This document shows, one piece after another, positions 1 through 9,919 of a stretch of DNA of 40,168 nucleotides (positions are counted from its first letter, which is position 1; each line of letters begins with the position of its first letter). A program made the translations under genes and the position numbers. Under the pieces are notes generated by a model. The model saw only the letters and a list, made by a program, of their open reading frames with translations, was not told the origin of the DNA and did no database searches. Source of the DNA: Clostridiales bacterium (GTDB lineage: Bacteria; Bacillota; Sulfobacillia; Sulfobacillales; Sulfobacillaceae); NCBI GenBank assembly GCA_027365485.1, contig DAHXNH010000051.1, positions 1 through 40,168 of the forward strand. The letters are read 5' to 3'.

Positions 1-12
1 AGGCAGTTCATC

Positions 13-183
13 ATGGAAGCAGTGCGAACGCGAGGAGATTTTTCCACCAATATCGCCCCTAGATTCCAACAAGCTGCGAAGACAGAACGGCTTTCTGAAT
101 CCGATCTAATCCGTGGAGTCCTCGAAGAATATTTTCTTCAACGTCCTAGGCACAGTGAGGAGCCGAGCTTCGCCTCGCGTTAG
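13..183 (+). CDS. Possible ribbon-helix-helix (CopG-like) small protein, perhaps truncated by the window edge
   Basis: The frame is open from base 1 to the TAG at 181-183. The first ATG is at 13, giving 56 residues, but the true start may lie upstream of the window. After a short beta-like segment (FSTNIAPRFQQAA), the stretch LSESDLIRGVLEEYF resembles the second helix of ribbon-helix-helix DNA-binding proteins, in which a Ser-x-x-(D/E)-Leu-Ile-Arg turn precedes an amphipathic helix. Such proteins are often antitoxins or plasmid-type repressors. No toxin gene follows it. The RHH call is inferred from this short resemblance; it could also be a chance frame. Confidence 0.35.
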   Translation: MEAVRTRGDFSTNIAPRFQQAAKTERLSESDLIRGVLEEYFLQRPRHSEEPSFASR

Positions 184-1012
184 ACCTAGCGGGATGTGAA
201 CGACGTGGCCTAGGCTCAACGGATCACGATAACATCCGGGACATCAAATAGGAATTAGCTTCACCATCGAGAGATTTTTGGCCATGGTCGACAGGAAAGA
301 TTCGTGTGCTTGAGAAGCCGTCCCCTGGTACCCAAATGTTTTATCCTAACTTTACGCGAATGACTTCGTTTGTGGGGATTGCAGCAAGTGAGGCACGGCT
401 CTGCCATCATCTCAAAAGGTCGAAAATCTTTGGATGGTTGCAGCCAGCGCCGAGTGCGGAGTGTTCATTCTTTTGGATCCAATCTATCCATTGGTATAAT
501 GAACTGGAGTTTTCTAGATGATTGGTCGCTTGGCACCGAGGTTTAGGGATTTCCACAGGTTGAAAGACGTCCGTAAATATTAGATAGCAGAGGCCTTCCC
601 GATTTGTTTAGAGCATATTTCTAAGGCTGAACAAGCTCTGGGGCATGGACGTTGGGAAAGATATTGGAGTCCGAAGACGGATGATCGTCGTGGAACAGCG
701 CATCGTTGCCGGTTGGCTCGGCTGCAGTAAGGGCCTGGAGCACGGAGACCTTAGCAGTGATCGGGAGCCAGCGCTCGACCACCATGACCCGGCGCGGAAT
801 AAGGAGCGAGGACGGATGGACATCCGCCGACTCGCGATACGAATTCATCCAGGAAGGGAAGGAATCCTGGCTGGGTTTGTCGAAGAATTGGGCAACGGGG
901 TTAAGCCTGGAGACACGTTCGTGAGGTTCGGGACCCTGGTGGATAGGGTTTTTCCACCGTTGGGTCTGATATTGTGTGCAGAGGGACCCACTATTTTACC
1001 CGGAGGGACAAG
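184..1012. other. Gene-poor region upstream of ftsE
   Basis: About 830 bases without a convincing gene. Open frames exist (for example 306-521, and 645-1016 running into the ftsE start), but they overlap one another on both strands, lack good ribosome binding sites and show no recognisable domain. One promoter-like site is present near 492-500. No tRNA, rRNA or long repeat was seen. The stretch may be eroded DNA left by a past rearrangement. Confidence 0.4.
473..500 (+). promoter_or_regulatory. Candidate extended -10 promoter
   Basis: TGG directly precedes a consensus TATAAT (495-500), giving an extended -10 element. A weak -35 (TTGGAT, 473-478) sits 16 bases upstream. It reads toward ftsE, whose start is about 510 bases downstream, so it may drive ftsEX with a long leader or a gene that is now lost. 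Confidence 0.4.
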
Positions 1013-1699
1013 ATGATCCGTTTAGAGCATGTGGACAAGCGCTATGGCAATGGCCACATGGCGTTGTCAGGAGTCGATTTGGTGATTCGACGAGGCGAGT
1101 TTGTGTTTATTGTGGGGCCGAGTGGATCAGGCAAATCGAGCCTCATTCGCTTGCTCTACCGAGAGGAACTGCCGACTACGGGCGACGTCTACATTGACCA
1201 GTTTCATTTGACCCGAATGCGAAGAAGTCAAGTACCTCGGCTTCGCCGACAGTTAGGCGTGGTTTTTCAAGACGTTAAATTGTTGCCGCAAAGGTCAGTC
1301 GCTCAGAACGTGGCCTTTGCCATGGAAGTGGTCGGAGCCAGTTCCCGAGATATTGCCAAGCGGGTGCCGGCGGTATTGGAGTTGGTGGGGTTGGCGCGTC
1401 GGCGCGAATCGTTTCCCCACCAGTTATCGGGCGGGGAGCAGCAACGTTTGGGGATTGCCCGAGCATTGGTCAATAATCCAGTCTATCTGATTGCGGACGA
1501 GCCCACAGGGAACCTCGATCCTGATACCGCAGGGGAGATTATGCGTTTGTTTCTTGAGATTAATCGTCGTGGAGCGACGGTGATAATGGCTACGCATGCG
1601 CGCGATCTGGTCAATCAAGTTCAGCGGCGCGTGGTGGCGATTGAACAGGGGCGCATCGTCCGCGATGAACTTAAAGGAGCCTACGGCCATGAAGCCTAA
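1013..1699 (+). CDS. ftsE: Cell division ATP-binding protein FtsE
   Basis: ATPase of the FtsEX complex, an ABC-type system at the inner face of the membrane that couples ATP hydrolysis to activation of peptidoglycan hydrolases during division or elongation. The 228-residue length is normal. Visible motifs are Walker A GPSGSGKS (35-42), the ABC signature LSGGEQQR (138-145) and Walker B LIADEP followed by TGNLDP (about 160-170). The ATG at 1013 follows GGAGGG at 1002-1007. The gene overlaps ftsX by 11 bases, so translation is probably coupled. Assignment rests on the motifs plus the partner gene and is secure. Confidence 0.96.
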   Translation: MIRLEHVDKRYGNGHMALSGVDLVIRRGEFVFIVGPSGSGKSSLIRLLYREELPTTGDVYIDQFHLTRMRRSQVPRLRRQLGVVFQDVKLLPQRSVAQNVAFAMEVVGASSRDIAKRVPAVLELVGLARRRESFPHQLSGGEQQRLGIARALVNNPVYLIADEPTGNLDPDTAGEIMRLFLEINRRGATVIMATHARDLVNQVQRRVVAIEQGRIVRDELKGAYGHEA

Positions 1700-2576
1700 A
1701 ATACTCTGGTATTTTGGACGCGAGACCGGATATGGGCTGTGGCGAAATGGCTGGATGACGCTGGCATCCGTCAGTACGGTGGCGATTTCCTTGTTTGTTT
1801 TGGCGTTTTTTATTGTGTTAAGTGTCAATCTGAATCATGTCGCTGGGGTCTTGGAGAGCGAAGTGGAAGTGAGAGTCTTTATTCATCAACACGTACCCCG
1901 GACCAGTGAGATCCGTCTAATGAATGAGGCCAAGCATTGGCCTGACATTCGCCACATCACCTTTTTTACCAAGACTCAGGCGGCACGGCAGCTGCAATCG
2001 GAGTTCCCGGATCAGAAGGACTTATTGCAACTGATCGATCAATCGAATCCGCTCTTTGACGGCTATGACGTGTACACTCGGCAAGCTACTCAAATCCCTC
2101 AAGTGGCCAACCATTTTCGATCAAAGAAAATTGTTGAAAGTGTTGTCTACGAGGGACTAGTGGCAAAACGCATCGACCGCGTGACCGAGGTCGTGCGAGC
2201 CGTTGGCTGGGGAATCGAAGCATTATTGGCTTTGGCTACGTTATCCATCATCTCCAATACCATTCGGCTAGCGGTGTTTGCGCGTCGACGGGAGATTGGC
2301 GTGATGAAGTTGGTAGGAGCGACCGACTGGTTCATCCGTTGGCCTTTTGTCATGGAAGGGATGGTCTTGGGGCTAGTGGGGGCGGTGGCCGCGGATGTGT
2401 TGGTGAATTATGGATATCGGTGGGCGATTGGAGCTGCCGTATCGGCGATGCCCTTTTGGCCAGTAGCACCGTTGAGTATGGTCTTGGACCATACTATTTG
2501 GGTCACGATTGCTACAGGATTGGTGATTGGCGCATTGGGCAGTCTGGTTGCCGTGCGGAGATTTTTACGAGTGTGA
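1689..2576 (+). CDS. ftsX: Cell division protein FtsX
   Basis: Membrane partner of FtsE; transmits the ATPase cycle to extracellular wall hydrolases. It is 295 residues long with the expected plan: a short cytoplasmic N-terminus, a first transmembrane helix (about 24-46), an extracellular domain of about 120 residues, then three further helices in the last third, including the conserved cytoplasmic loop with RRREIGVMKLVGAT before the third helix. The ATG at 1689 has AAAGGAG about 9 bases upstream, inside the end of ftsE. No hydrolase gene is adjacent, so the downstream effector is not identified here. Confidence 0.95.
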   Translation: MKPKILWYFGRETGYGLWRNGWMTLASVSTVAISLFVLAFFIVLSVNLNHVAGVLESEVEVRVFIHQHVPRTSEIRLMNEAKHWPDIRHITFFTKTQAARQLQSEFPDQKDLLQLIDQSNPLFDGYDVYTRQATQIPQVANHFRSKKIVESVVYEGLVAKRIDRVTEVVRAVGWGIEALLALATLSIISNTIRLAVFARRREIGVMKLVGATDWFIRWPFVMEGMVLGLVGAVAADVLVNYGYRWAIGAAVSAMPFWPVAPLSMVLDHTIWVTIATGLVIGALGSLVAVRRFLRV

Positions 2577-2579
2577 GTA

Positions 2580-2608
2580 TTTGTTCGCGCGGCGGGCGGT
2601 GGTATACT
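2580..2608 (+). promoter_or_regulatory. Candidate promoter for uvrBAC
   Basis: TATACT (2603-2608) is preceded by TGG, an extended -10. TTGTTC (2581-2586) lies 16 bases upstream as a weak -35. Transcription would start near 2615 and give a leader of about 140 bases before uvrB. I looked for the Bacillus-type LexA box (CGAAC-N4-GTTCG) here and found only a GTTCG half (2583-2587), so SOS control is not supported. Confidence 0.4.
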
Positions 2609-2754
2609 GAAGTCAGACATTGCAACGACCAACCTCGGAGTGCCGAGAATGACGGGATGCTAGGTTAGATGTGCAGACCACCGGGACAGAAGTCTCGGGT
2701 TCTTTTGGTGGATAATGGTAGCACGTTTACTCTGTGGCCCGAAAGGAGGGTGCA

Positions 2755-4752
2755 GTGACCGCATTTAAACTGGTCAGTCCCTATCAACCGACCGGAGATC
2801 AGCCGCAAGCGATTGACGGCATTATGGCGGCTATGACTGCGGGTCAGTCTAAGACTGTGCTGTTGGGAGTCACGGGGTCGGGTAAGACTTTTACCATGGC
2901 CAACGTGATTCAAAAATTAGGTCGGCCCACCCTGGTGATGGCGCCTAATAAGACGCTGGCCGCGCAATTGGCAGGCGAACTCAAGGCATTCTTCCCCGAG
3001 AACGCGGTCGAGTACTTCGTGAGCTACTATGATTATTATCAACCCGAGGCCTACATTGCTCAGACCGACTTATACATTGAAAAAGACGCCCAAATCAATG
3101 ACGAAATCGATAAGTTGCGTCACTCGGCCACCTCGTCTTTATTAGAGCGCGACGATGTCATTATCGTAGCTAGTGTGTCTTGTATTTATGGTTTGGGTTC
3201 GCCGGTCGATTATCGCGATTTGGTGCTTTCGCTGCGGCGAGGGCAAACCAAAGATCGGCAAGACATCTTACGTAAGCTGGTGGAGACGCAGTATCGTCGC
3301 AATGACCAAAATTTTGTGCGAGGCACCTTCCGCGCGCGTGGCGATGTCATTGAAGTGTTTCCCGCGAACCAGAGCGAGCAGGCGATTCGAATTGAATTAT
3401 ATGGCGATGAAATTGAGCGCATTCGGGAGTTTGATGCCCTTACCGGTGAAGTCGTGGGAGAACGAGAGCATGTGGCGATTTACCCCGCCTCTCACTATGT
3501 CATGGATAGAGAGCGGCTGAAGCCGGCATTGGCCGCCATCGAAGAGGAACTGGAGCACCGCCTGAAGGAATTGAAAGGGTTGGGTAAGGACTTGGAAGCC
3601 CAACGCTTAGAGCAGCGGACGCGCTATGATCTGGAAATGCTGCAGGAAGTCGGGTTTTGTTCGGGTATTGAAAACTATTCTCGGCACTTTACCGGACGCA
3701 AGCCCGGCGAGCCGCCCTATACCCTTTTAGACTACTTTCCTGAGGACTTTCTGACTATTATTGATGAATCTCACGTCAGTGTGCCTCAGGTGCGCGGTAT
3801 GTATGCGGGCGATAAATCCCGCAAAGAAAGTTTGGTCGACCATGGCTTTCGCCTACCCTCGGCGTTTGATAACCGTCCGCTAACCTTTGACGAGTTTGAC
3901 CAGCGAATCGGCCGTGTGCTTTATGTCTCGGCAACTCCGGGCCCATACGAACTTAAAGCTGCGGACCGGGTGGTGGAGCAAATTGTTCGTCCTACGGGAC
4001 TGTTGGATCCGAAGATCAGCGTGCGTCCCACCAAGGGACAGATTGATGATCTGCTCGGAGAAATTCGGGGACGGGTGGCTCGGGACCAACGCGTCTTGGT
4101 GACCACGCTGACCAAAAAAATGGCTGAAGACTTGACGGAATACTTTCGCGAGTCAGGAACGCGAGTGCGCTATTTGCATTCGGATGTCGATACCCTAGAA
4201 CGGATGGCCATCTTACGCGATTTGCGATTGGGTGAGTTTGATGTGCTGGTGGGCATTAATCTCTTGCGCGAAGGTCTGGATTTGCCTGAGGTGGGCTTGG
4301 TGGCCATTTTAGATGCGGATAAGGAAGGCTACTTGCGGTCCGTGACGTCGTTGATACAGACGATTGGTCGAGCCGCTCGCAATCTCGAGGGGTCGGTCAT
4401 TATGTATGCCGACCGGGTGACTGATTCGATGCAGGGAGCGCTCGACGAAACCGATCGACGACGTAAAATTCAGGCGCAATACAATCTAGACCACGGGATT
4501 ACCCCAGCTACGGTCAAGAGTGCGGTGCGAGACATTATTCAAGCTACCAAAACCGTGGAGGAAAAGCACATTGAAGACAAGCCGATTCGCGACTTGAGCG
4601 CGCGTGAGCGTGTGCGCATGGCCAACCGGCTTCGCAAGGAGATGAAAGAGGCCAGTCGCAACTGGGAATTCGAACGTGCGGCGGCGCTGCGGGACCTGTT
4701 GATGCAGGTGGAAGCTGAGCGTCCGATCACCGTGGGGGCAGGGGAGGACTAA
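2755..4752 (+). CDS. uvrB: UvrABC excinuclease subunit B
   Basis: Damage-verification helicase of nucleotide excision repair: loaded onto DNA by UvrA, it then recruits UvrC. The preferred start is GTG 2755, placed 5 bases after AAGGAGG (2743-2749), giving 665 residues; an earlier in-frame GTG at 2734 lies before this site. Visible features are Walker A GVTGSGKT (38-45), the aromatic beta-hairpin ([10 protein letters not shown] and following, about 90-115) that threads DNA, the helicase motif DESHVS, the conserved GLDLPEV segment, and a C-terminal UVR domain ([20 protein letters not shown]) that contacts UvrC. First gene of a uvrB-uvrA-uvrC cluster. Confidence 0.98.
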   Translation: MTAFKLVSPYQPTGDQPQAIDGIMAAMTAGQSKTVLLGVTGSGKTFTMANVIQKLGRPTLVMAPNKTLAAQLAGELKAFFPENAVEYFVSYYDYYQPEAYIAQTDLYIEKDAQINDEIDKLRHSATSSLLERDDVIIVASVSCIYGLGSPVDYRDLVLSLRRGQTKDRQDILRKLVETQYRRNDQNFVRGTFRARGDVIEVFPANQSEQAIRIELYGDEIERIREFDALTGEVVGEREHVAIYPASHYVMDRERLKPALAAIEEELEHRLKELKGLGKDLEAQRLEQRTRYDLEMLQEVGFCSGIENYSRHFTGRKPGEPPYTLLDYFPEDFLTIIDESHVSVPQVRGMYAGDKSRKESLVDHGFRLPSAFDNRPLTFDEFDQRIGRVLYVSATPGPYELKAADRVVEQIVRPTGLLDPKISVRPTKGQIDDLLGEIRGRVARDQRVLVTTLTKKMAEDLTEYFRESGTRVRYLHSDVDTLERMAILRDLRLGEFDVLVGINLLREGLDLPEVGLVAILDADKEGYLRSVTSLIQTIGRAARNLEGSVIMYADRVTDSMQGALDETDRRRKIQAQYNLDHGITPATVKSAVRDIIQATKTVEEKHIEDKPIRDLSARERVRMANRLRKEMKEASRNWEFERAAALRDLLMQVEAERPITVGAGED

Positions 4753-4756
4753 AATC

Positions 4757-7597
4757 GTGGCGGACACGATGATACGGGTGCGAGGTGCCCGTCAGCACAA
4801 TCTTCAAGGAATTAATGTTGATATTCCCCGAGATCGGCTCGTCGTCGTGACCGGCGTGTCAGGGTCGGGAAAATCGTCCTTGGCGTTTGACACCATATAT
4901 GCTGAAGGACAACGGCGCTATGTGGAGTCTTTGTCGTCGTATGCTAGGCAATTTCTGGGCCAAATGGACAAGCCGGATGTGGACAGCATTGAAGGGTTGT
5001 CGCCGGCGATATCGATTGATCAGAAAACGACGAGTCACAACCCGAGGAGCACGGTGGGTACAGTCACGGAGATTTACGACTATCTGCGCTTGCTCTATGC
5101 TCGGGCCGGGGTGCCCCACTGCCCCAAATGCGGGCAATTGATTCGGCAGCAAACGATTGAACAGATGGTCGACCGGATTATTGATCGTCCGTCGGGGACC
5201 CGCCTTGAAATCCGAGCACCTTTAGTGCGTGGGCGCAAGGGCACTCATGATAAGGTGTTGGCGGAATTGCGCCGAGAAGGGTACAGCCGTGCCCGCATCG
5301 ATGGCAAGCTGTGGGAATTGGAGGAAGCCCCGGCATTGAACAAGAACCAAAAGCACACCATTTCAGCCGTCGTGGACCGAATTATCGTGCGCGATGACGT
5401 GGCCTCACGGTTGGCGGAGTCCTTGGAACATGCCCTGAATCTTTCCGGGGGCGCGGTCGAGGTGGGTGAACCGGAAGGACCCGAAGAACTTTTCTCCCGG
5501 GATTTGGGGTGCGCTACCTGCGGGATTGCCTTGGAAGAGCTCTCGCCGCGGATGTTTTCCTTCAATGCCCCCTATGGGGCTTGTCCTGCTTGCACGGGTC
5601 TTGGGTTTAAATTGGAACTTGACCTTGCCCTCTTGATCCCCGATCCCAGCTTATCGGTGCGGGCCGGGGCGATAGCGCCGTTCTTCCGTGCCCCCAGCCG
5701 ATTTTATGCAGATTTATTGGAAGCCGTCTTAGCGGTAGCGGGAATTGATGCCGATGCGCCTTATGAAACTCTTTCGGCCGAAGCCAAGACCATTATATTG
5801 TCCGGATATCCGGACCCGGTACCGTTCGAGTACGAAGGGGGATTTGGTCGACGCAGTGACAAAGCCATGCGCTATCAAGGGGTCATTCCGATTCTAGAGC
5901 GGCGATATCGGGAAGGCACTGACGCGATTAAACAGGACGTCGAAGAATATATGACTTCGCGCGCCTGTCAAGATTGTCACGGCCAGCGCTTGCGCCCAGA
6001 AATTTTAGCGGTGACGGTGGATGACCGATCGATTGCCGAGCTGACCGATCTGTCGGTCACCGAGATGCGACGGGTATTGTCCTCGGCTCAGTGGGAGGAA
6101 CGAGAACAACCCATCGTGGGACCGATTCTTAAAGAAATTTTAGAACGCTTGGGATTTCTAGTCGATGTCGGTCTCGGCTATTTGACTTTGTCGCGACAGG
6201 CCGGTTCGCTGTCTGGGGGCGAGGCACAGAGAATTCGTCTCGCTACCCAAATCGGATCTTCGTTGGTAGGGGTGCTTTATATTTTGGATGAACCCTCGAT
6301 TGGCTTGCATCAACGCGATAACGCTAAGCTGATTCGGACCATGAAACGCCTGCGCGATCTCGGCAACACCTTAATTGTAGTCGAGCATGATGAAGAGACC
6401 ATGCTAGCGGCCGATTACCTCATTGACATTGGGCCCGGACCCGGAGTCTATGGAGGCCGGGTGGTAGCCGAGGGAACCCCCGAAGAAGTGCAGCGTTCGC
6501 CCGAGAGTTTGACAGGGCGCTTCTTGTCGGGGCGTGAGGAGATTCCTGTGCCCGAGACCCGGCGCTCCCCGGGCGAGCGCCGACTGGTGGTCGAAGGCGC
6601 TACGGAGCATAATTTGGCGGAGGTCACCGTCGCTATTCCCCTCGGATGTTTTGTGGTGGTCACCGGAGTGTCAGGTTCAGGAAAATCGACGCTCGTGAAT
6701 GATATTATTCGTCAACGATTGGAGTTGGACCTGAATCGAGCCCGCAGTCGCAGAGTGGGAGCGCATCGTCAGATTCGAGGCAAAGAATGGCTAGACAAGG
6801 TGATTGCCATCGACCAGAGCCCGATTGGACGGACGCCCCGCTCTAATCCAGCCACCTATACCGGGGCCTTTGACTTGATTCGCGAGGTCTTTAGCCAGAC
6901 CAATGAGGCAGCAGTCCGAGGATATCGTCCCGGGCGGTTTTCGTTCAACCTGATGGGAGGACGGTGCGAAGCTTGCCGGGGCGATGGGATTTTGAAGATT
7001 GAAATGCACTTTTTGCCAGATGTCTATGTCCCGTGCGAAGTCTGCAAGGGGCGGCGCTACAACCGAGAAACGCTCGAAGTGCATTACCGCGGCAAATCCA
7101 TCGCAGACGTCTTGGACATGACAGTGGATGAAGGGTTGGAGTTTTTCCTCCACCATCCGCGCTTGCAGCGGAAATTGAACACCTTGGCCGAAGTCGGTTT
7201 GGGCTACGTGCGCTTGGGACAGCCAGCGACCACGCTTTCTGGAGGGGAAGCCCAGCGAGTGAAACTGGCGACGGAACTCTCGCGACGCTCCGAAGGGCGA
7301 ACGCTGTACATTTTAGATGAACCGACCACCGGACTTCACGCGGCCGATGTCCGTCATCTGCTCCACGTGCTCCAGCGGCTGGTCGATCAAGGTGATACGG
7401 TCTTGGTGATCGAGCATAATTTGGATGTGATTAAAACCGCCGACTGGATCATTGATCTTGGGCCTGAGGGTGGCGACGGGGGGGGCCGGGTGGTGGCGGT
7501 GGGGCCACCAGAACAAGTGGCGGAGGATCCCGAATCCTTTACGGGTCAGTACCTGGCGGGTTATCTTGCTCGGCATCAGGAAAGGGTCCTAAAATGA
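4757..7597 (+). CDS. uvrA: UvrABC excinuclease subunit A
   Basis: Damage-sensing ATPase of nucleotide excision repair. It is 946 residues with two ABC ATPase modules: Walker A GVSGSGKS at 33-40 and again near 636, and signature LSGGEAQR near 485 and 827. Zinc-binding Cys pairs are visible (CATC near 252 with CPAC near 276; CEAC near 736 with CEVC near 760), as is the glycine-rich damage-insertion region. It begins at GTG 4757, only 4 bases after the uvrB stop, with the purine-rich end of uvrB (GGGGAGG) acting as ribosome binding site. The length and all motifs are typical. Confidence 0.98.
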   Translation: MADTMIRVRGARQHNLQGINVDIPRDRLVVVTGVSGSGKSSLAFDTIYAEGQRRYVESLSSYARQFLGQMDKPDVDSIEGLSPAISIDQKTTSHNPRSTVGTVTEIYDYLRLLYARAGVPHCPKCGQLIRQQTIEQMVDRIIDRPSGTRLEIRAPLVRGRKGTHDKVLAELRREGYSRARIDGKLWELEEAPALNKNQKHTISAVVDRIIVRDDVASRLAESLEHALNLSGGAVEVGEPEGPEELFSRDLGCATCGIALEELSPRMFSFNAPYGACPACTGLGFKLELDLALLIPDPSLSVRAGAIAPFFRAPSRFYADLLEAVLAVAGIDADAPYETLSAEAKTIILSGYPDPVPFEYEGGFGRRSDKAMRYQGVIPILERRYREGTDAIKQDVEEYMTSRACQDCHGQRLRPEILAVTVDDRSIAELTDLSVTEMRRVLSSAQWEEREQPIVGPILKEILERLGFLVDVGLGYLTLSRQAGSLSGGEAQRIRLATQIGSSLVGVLYILDEPSIGLHQRDNAKLIRTMKRLRDLGNTLIVVEHDEETMLAADYLIDIGPGPGVYGGRVVAEGTPEEVQRSPESLTGRFLSGREEIPVPETRRSPGERRLVVEGATEHNLAEVTVAIPLGCFVVVTGVSGSGKSTLVNDIIRQRLELDLNRARSRRVGAHRQIRGKEWLDKVIAIDQSPIGRTPRSNPATYTGAFDLIREVFSQTNEAAVRGYRPGRFSFNLMGGRCEACRGDGILKIEMHFLPDVYVPCEVCKGRRYNRETLEVHYRGKSIADVLDMTVDEGLEFFLHHPRLQRKLNTLAEVGLGYVRLGQPATTLSGGEAQRVKLATELSRRSEGRTLYILDEPTTGLHAADVRHLLHVLQRLVDQGDTVLVIEHNLDVIKTADWIIDLGPEGGDGGGRVVAVGPPEQVAEDPESFTGQYLAGYLARHQERVLK

Positions 7598-7673
7598 AGG
7601 GACAGCGCAGCGGTATCTGGCAGATCCAAAATGGGGCCAGTTCGAAGCATAGGCGGTAAAGGAGGTGCAGGTG

Positions 7674-9581
7674 GTGGCTGAGGAGCCAGAAGCCCATCCG
7701 CTCAAGGAGTCGGTTGCCCGTTTGACCACCCAGCCCGGAGTCTACCTGATGAAAGACGCGGCTGGGGTGGTCATTTACGTAGGCAAGGCCGTCAATCTGA
7801 AGAACCGGGTGAAGAACTATTTTCAAGATCCTGCCCGTTTAGCGCCCAAGGTGGCGGCGATGATGCGCCATGTGGCTGACTTCGAGGTGATTAGCACCGA
7901 TACCGAGGTGGAAGCGCTGATTTTAGAGGCGACATTAATCAAAGCCCGCCAGCCTCGCTATAATATTCGGCTCAAAGATGACAAGGCGTACCCGTATTTG
8001 CGTTTGACTTGGGAAGAACCATATCCTCGACTGTTGATTGCACGGCGGCGGGGTCAAGACAAGAGTCGCTATTTCGGGCCGTATACGCATGCCCAATCGG
8101 TTCATGACACCATTCGCCTTTTGCGCAGAATTTTCCCTATTCGCAATTGCAGCAATCAGAAATTCAAGAATCAATCCCGCCCCTGTTTGGAGCATTTTAT
8201 TGATCGCTGTCAGGCTCCCTGTCAAGCCATGGTCAGTGTCGAGGACTATCGGGCGATGATGCAGGAAGTGGAGTGGTTTTTGGAAGGCCGATCCGATGTC
8301 GTAGTGAAGGACTTGAAACAGAAACTAGAAGCGGCGGCCGAGCGTTTGGAATTCGAACGGGCGGCCCAACTAAGGGACCAAATCCGCGCGGTCGAGGAAA
8401 TTACCAGCCAGCAAAAGGTGTCATCCGAAGCTGGGCGCGAATTGGATGCCATTCATTGGGCGGTGGACGACCATGACGCATTTGTGCAGGTCTTTACGGT
8501 TCGCCAGGGTCAGCTGACCGGACGCGATGCGTTTACCCTCACGGGCATTGATCAGACCGATGAGGCGGAGTTGGCGCGGGCGTTTTTGCTGCAGTACTAC
8601 GGACAGGCGCGGGAGATCCCCCAAGAGCTATTGCTTCCGATAACTCCTGGGGATCACGATGGGCTGAAGGCGTGGCTGACTGAACTCAAGGGATCCCGGG
8701 TAAAAATCGAGGTGCCCCGCCGCGGTGAAAAGGAACGGCTGTTGGCCATGGTGGGAAAAAACGCTGAACTCTCTCGCGATGAGGCCCATCGTCGCATGCA
8801 AACCCGAGACCGTGATCGCGAGGAGGGATTGCTCGGATTGCAACACGCGCTAGGACTCGACAAAGCGCCGGAGCGTATGGAATGCTACGATATTTCGAAT
8901 ACCCAAGGGACCGAATCCGTGGCCTCGATGGTGGTGTTTACGGCTGGCCGACCGGACAAGAGTCAGTATCGCAAGTTCAAGATTCGGACGGTGGAAGGGG
9001 CGAATGACTTTGCCTCAATGGCCGAGGTGATCAGCCGTCGCTTTCGCCATGTGGAGGAGGCGACCGCAGCTCCGGGCAAGGCTCGATTTGCCACTCGACC
9101 TGACTTAATCATCATCGATGGGGGCAAGGGTCAACTGGGATATGCCGTTCGCGCGATGCGCGAGGCAGGATTTGGCGACATCCCGGTTTTCGGTTTAGCC
9201 AAGCGCTATGAATGGTTGTTCGAGCCTGACCGATCCGAGCCGATTATCTTGGACCGTGATTCGGGTGCGCTGAAGTTGGTTCAGCAAATTCGCGATGAGG
9301 CGCATCGATTTGCGATCACGTTTCACCGCGACCTGAGAACCAAGCGCAACTTGAAATCGCTCCTCGACGATATTCCAGAGATTGGTCCCAAGCGAAAGCG
9401 GCAGTTGGTGGCCCACTATGCGCGAACGGAAGATCTAGCGTCGGCCTCGGCGGAGGAGCTGGCCCAGTTGCCGGGGATGACCAGGAAAGCCGCCGAAAGT
9501 GTCCTCGACTACCTCAAGGACACACGTGGGTCAGACTCTGCCCGCACTGAGACCACGACCAAGGAGGAGGGTTTGCTATGA
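7674..9581 (+). CDS. uvrC: UvrABC excinuclease subunit C
   Basis: Nuclease that makes both incisions around a lesion held by UvrB. Domains in order: GIY-YIG nuclease (GVYLM at 22, IYVGK near 34) for the 3' cut, a Cys-containing region (CSNQ, CLEHFIDRCQAPC), a UVR domain near 205-240 (LEFERAAQLRDQI) that binds UvrB, the RNase H-like endonuclease core (ECYDISNTQG, IIDGGKGQL) for the 5' cut, and helix-hairpin-helix motifs at the end (IPEIGPKRKRQL, LPGMTRKAAE). Several GTG codons cluster here; 7674 lies 8 bases after AAGGAGG (7659-7665), with 7671 as the alternative. It is 635 residues. The stop overlaps the next start (ATGA). Confidence 0.97.
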   Translation: MAEEPEAHPLKESVARLTTQPGVYLMKDAAGVVIYVGKAVNLKNRVKNYFQDPARLAPKVAAMMRHVADFEVISTDTEVEALILEATLIKARQPRYNIRLKDDKAYPYLRLTWEEPYPRLLIARRRGQDKSRYFGPYTHAQSVHDTIRLLRRIFPIRNCSNQKFKNQSRPCLEHFIDRCQAPCQAMVSVEDYRAMMQEVEWFLEGRSDVVVKDLKQKLEAAAERLEFERAAQLRDQIRAVEEITSQQKVSSEAGRELDAIHWAVDDHDAFVQVFTVRQGQLTGRDAFTLTGIDQTDEAELARAFLLQYYGQAREIPQELLLPITPGDHDGLKAWLTELKGSRVKIEVPRRGEKERLLAMVGKNAELSRDEAHRRMQTRDRDREEGLLGLQHALGLDKAPERMECYDISNTQGTESVASMVVFTAGRPDKSQYRKFKIRTVEGANDFASMAEVISRRFRHVEEATAAPGKARFATRPDLIIIDGGKGQLGYAVRAMREAGFGDIPVFGLAKRYEWLFEPDRSEPIILDRDSGALKLVQQIRDEAHRFAITFHRDLRTKRNLKSLLDDIPEIGPKRKRQLVAHYARTEDLASASAEELAQLPGMTRKAAESVLDYLKDTRGSDSARTETTTKEEGLL

Positions 9582-9919
9582 TACGGGGGCTTTGGGTTTG
9601 GGCGATTACTGCCTTGGGACTCGCTGTCATTGCCCATCTTAACATCGGGATTCACGCGACGTCGGCGGTCAGTGTGATTATCGCGGCATTGGCGTTAGGG
9701 TTGCTGAACACGTTCATTCGCCCCATCTTGCGTTTAATTGCGATTCCGATTACCTTTTTGACGTTGGGTCTTTTTGGTTGGATTATTAATGGGCTCATGC
9801 TGTGGCTCGTGTCATGGCTGGTTCCTGGGTTTCATGTGGCGGGGTTTGTGGCGGCCGTCCTTGGTTCGATGATCTTAGCGATTATTTCGGGGGTGATGCA
9901 TTGGATGGTCAGACGATGA
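9578..9919 (+). CDS. Phage holin family 4 / YvlD-like four-helix membrane protein
   Basis: A 113-residue, almost wholly hydrophobic protein with four predicted membrane helices separated by very short loops. The segment LGLLNTFIRPILRLIAIPIT and the following LTLGLFGWIINGLMLW are characteristic of the phage_holin_4_2 / YvlD family. Despite the name, members on bacterial chromosomes are not lysis proteins, and their function is unclear; some are linked to envelope stress. It starts at ATG 9578, overlapping the uvrC stop by 4 bases, and overlaps the next gene by 4 bases, so it is probably co-translated with both. Confidence 0.85.
   Translation: MIRGLWVWAITALGLAVIAHLNIGIHATSAVSVIIAALALGLLNTFIRPILRLIAIPITFLTLGLFGWIINGLMLWLVSWLVPGFHVAGFVAAVLGSMILAIISGVMHWMVRR

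Noticed and set aside
184-270. Inverted CCTAGG-containing segments as an insertion-sequence end
   Set aside because: The arms are short and imperfect, and no transposase or target duplication accompanies them.
645-1016. 123-codon open frame ending at the ftsE start
   Set aside because: Weak ribosome binding site, no recognisable domain, and competing frames on both strands over the same bases.
2574-2590. LexA (SOS) box upstream of uvrB
   Set aside because: Only the GTTCG half is present; the CGAAC partner at the correct spacing is missing.
9578-9919. Phage lysis holin indicating a prophage
   Set aside because: The family name is historical; the gene is embedded between uvrC and a HAD phosphatase with overlaps, and no phage genes are nearby.
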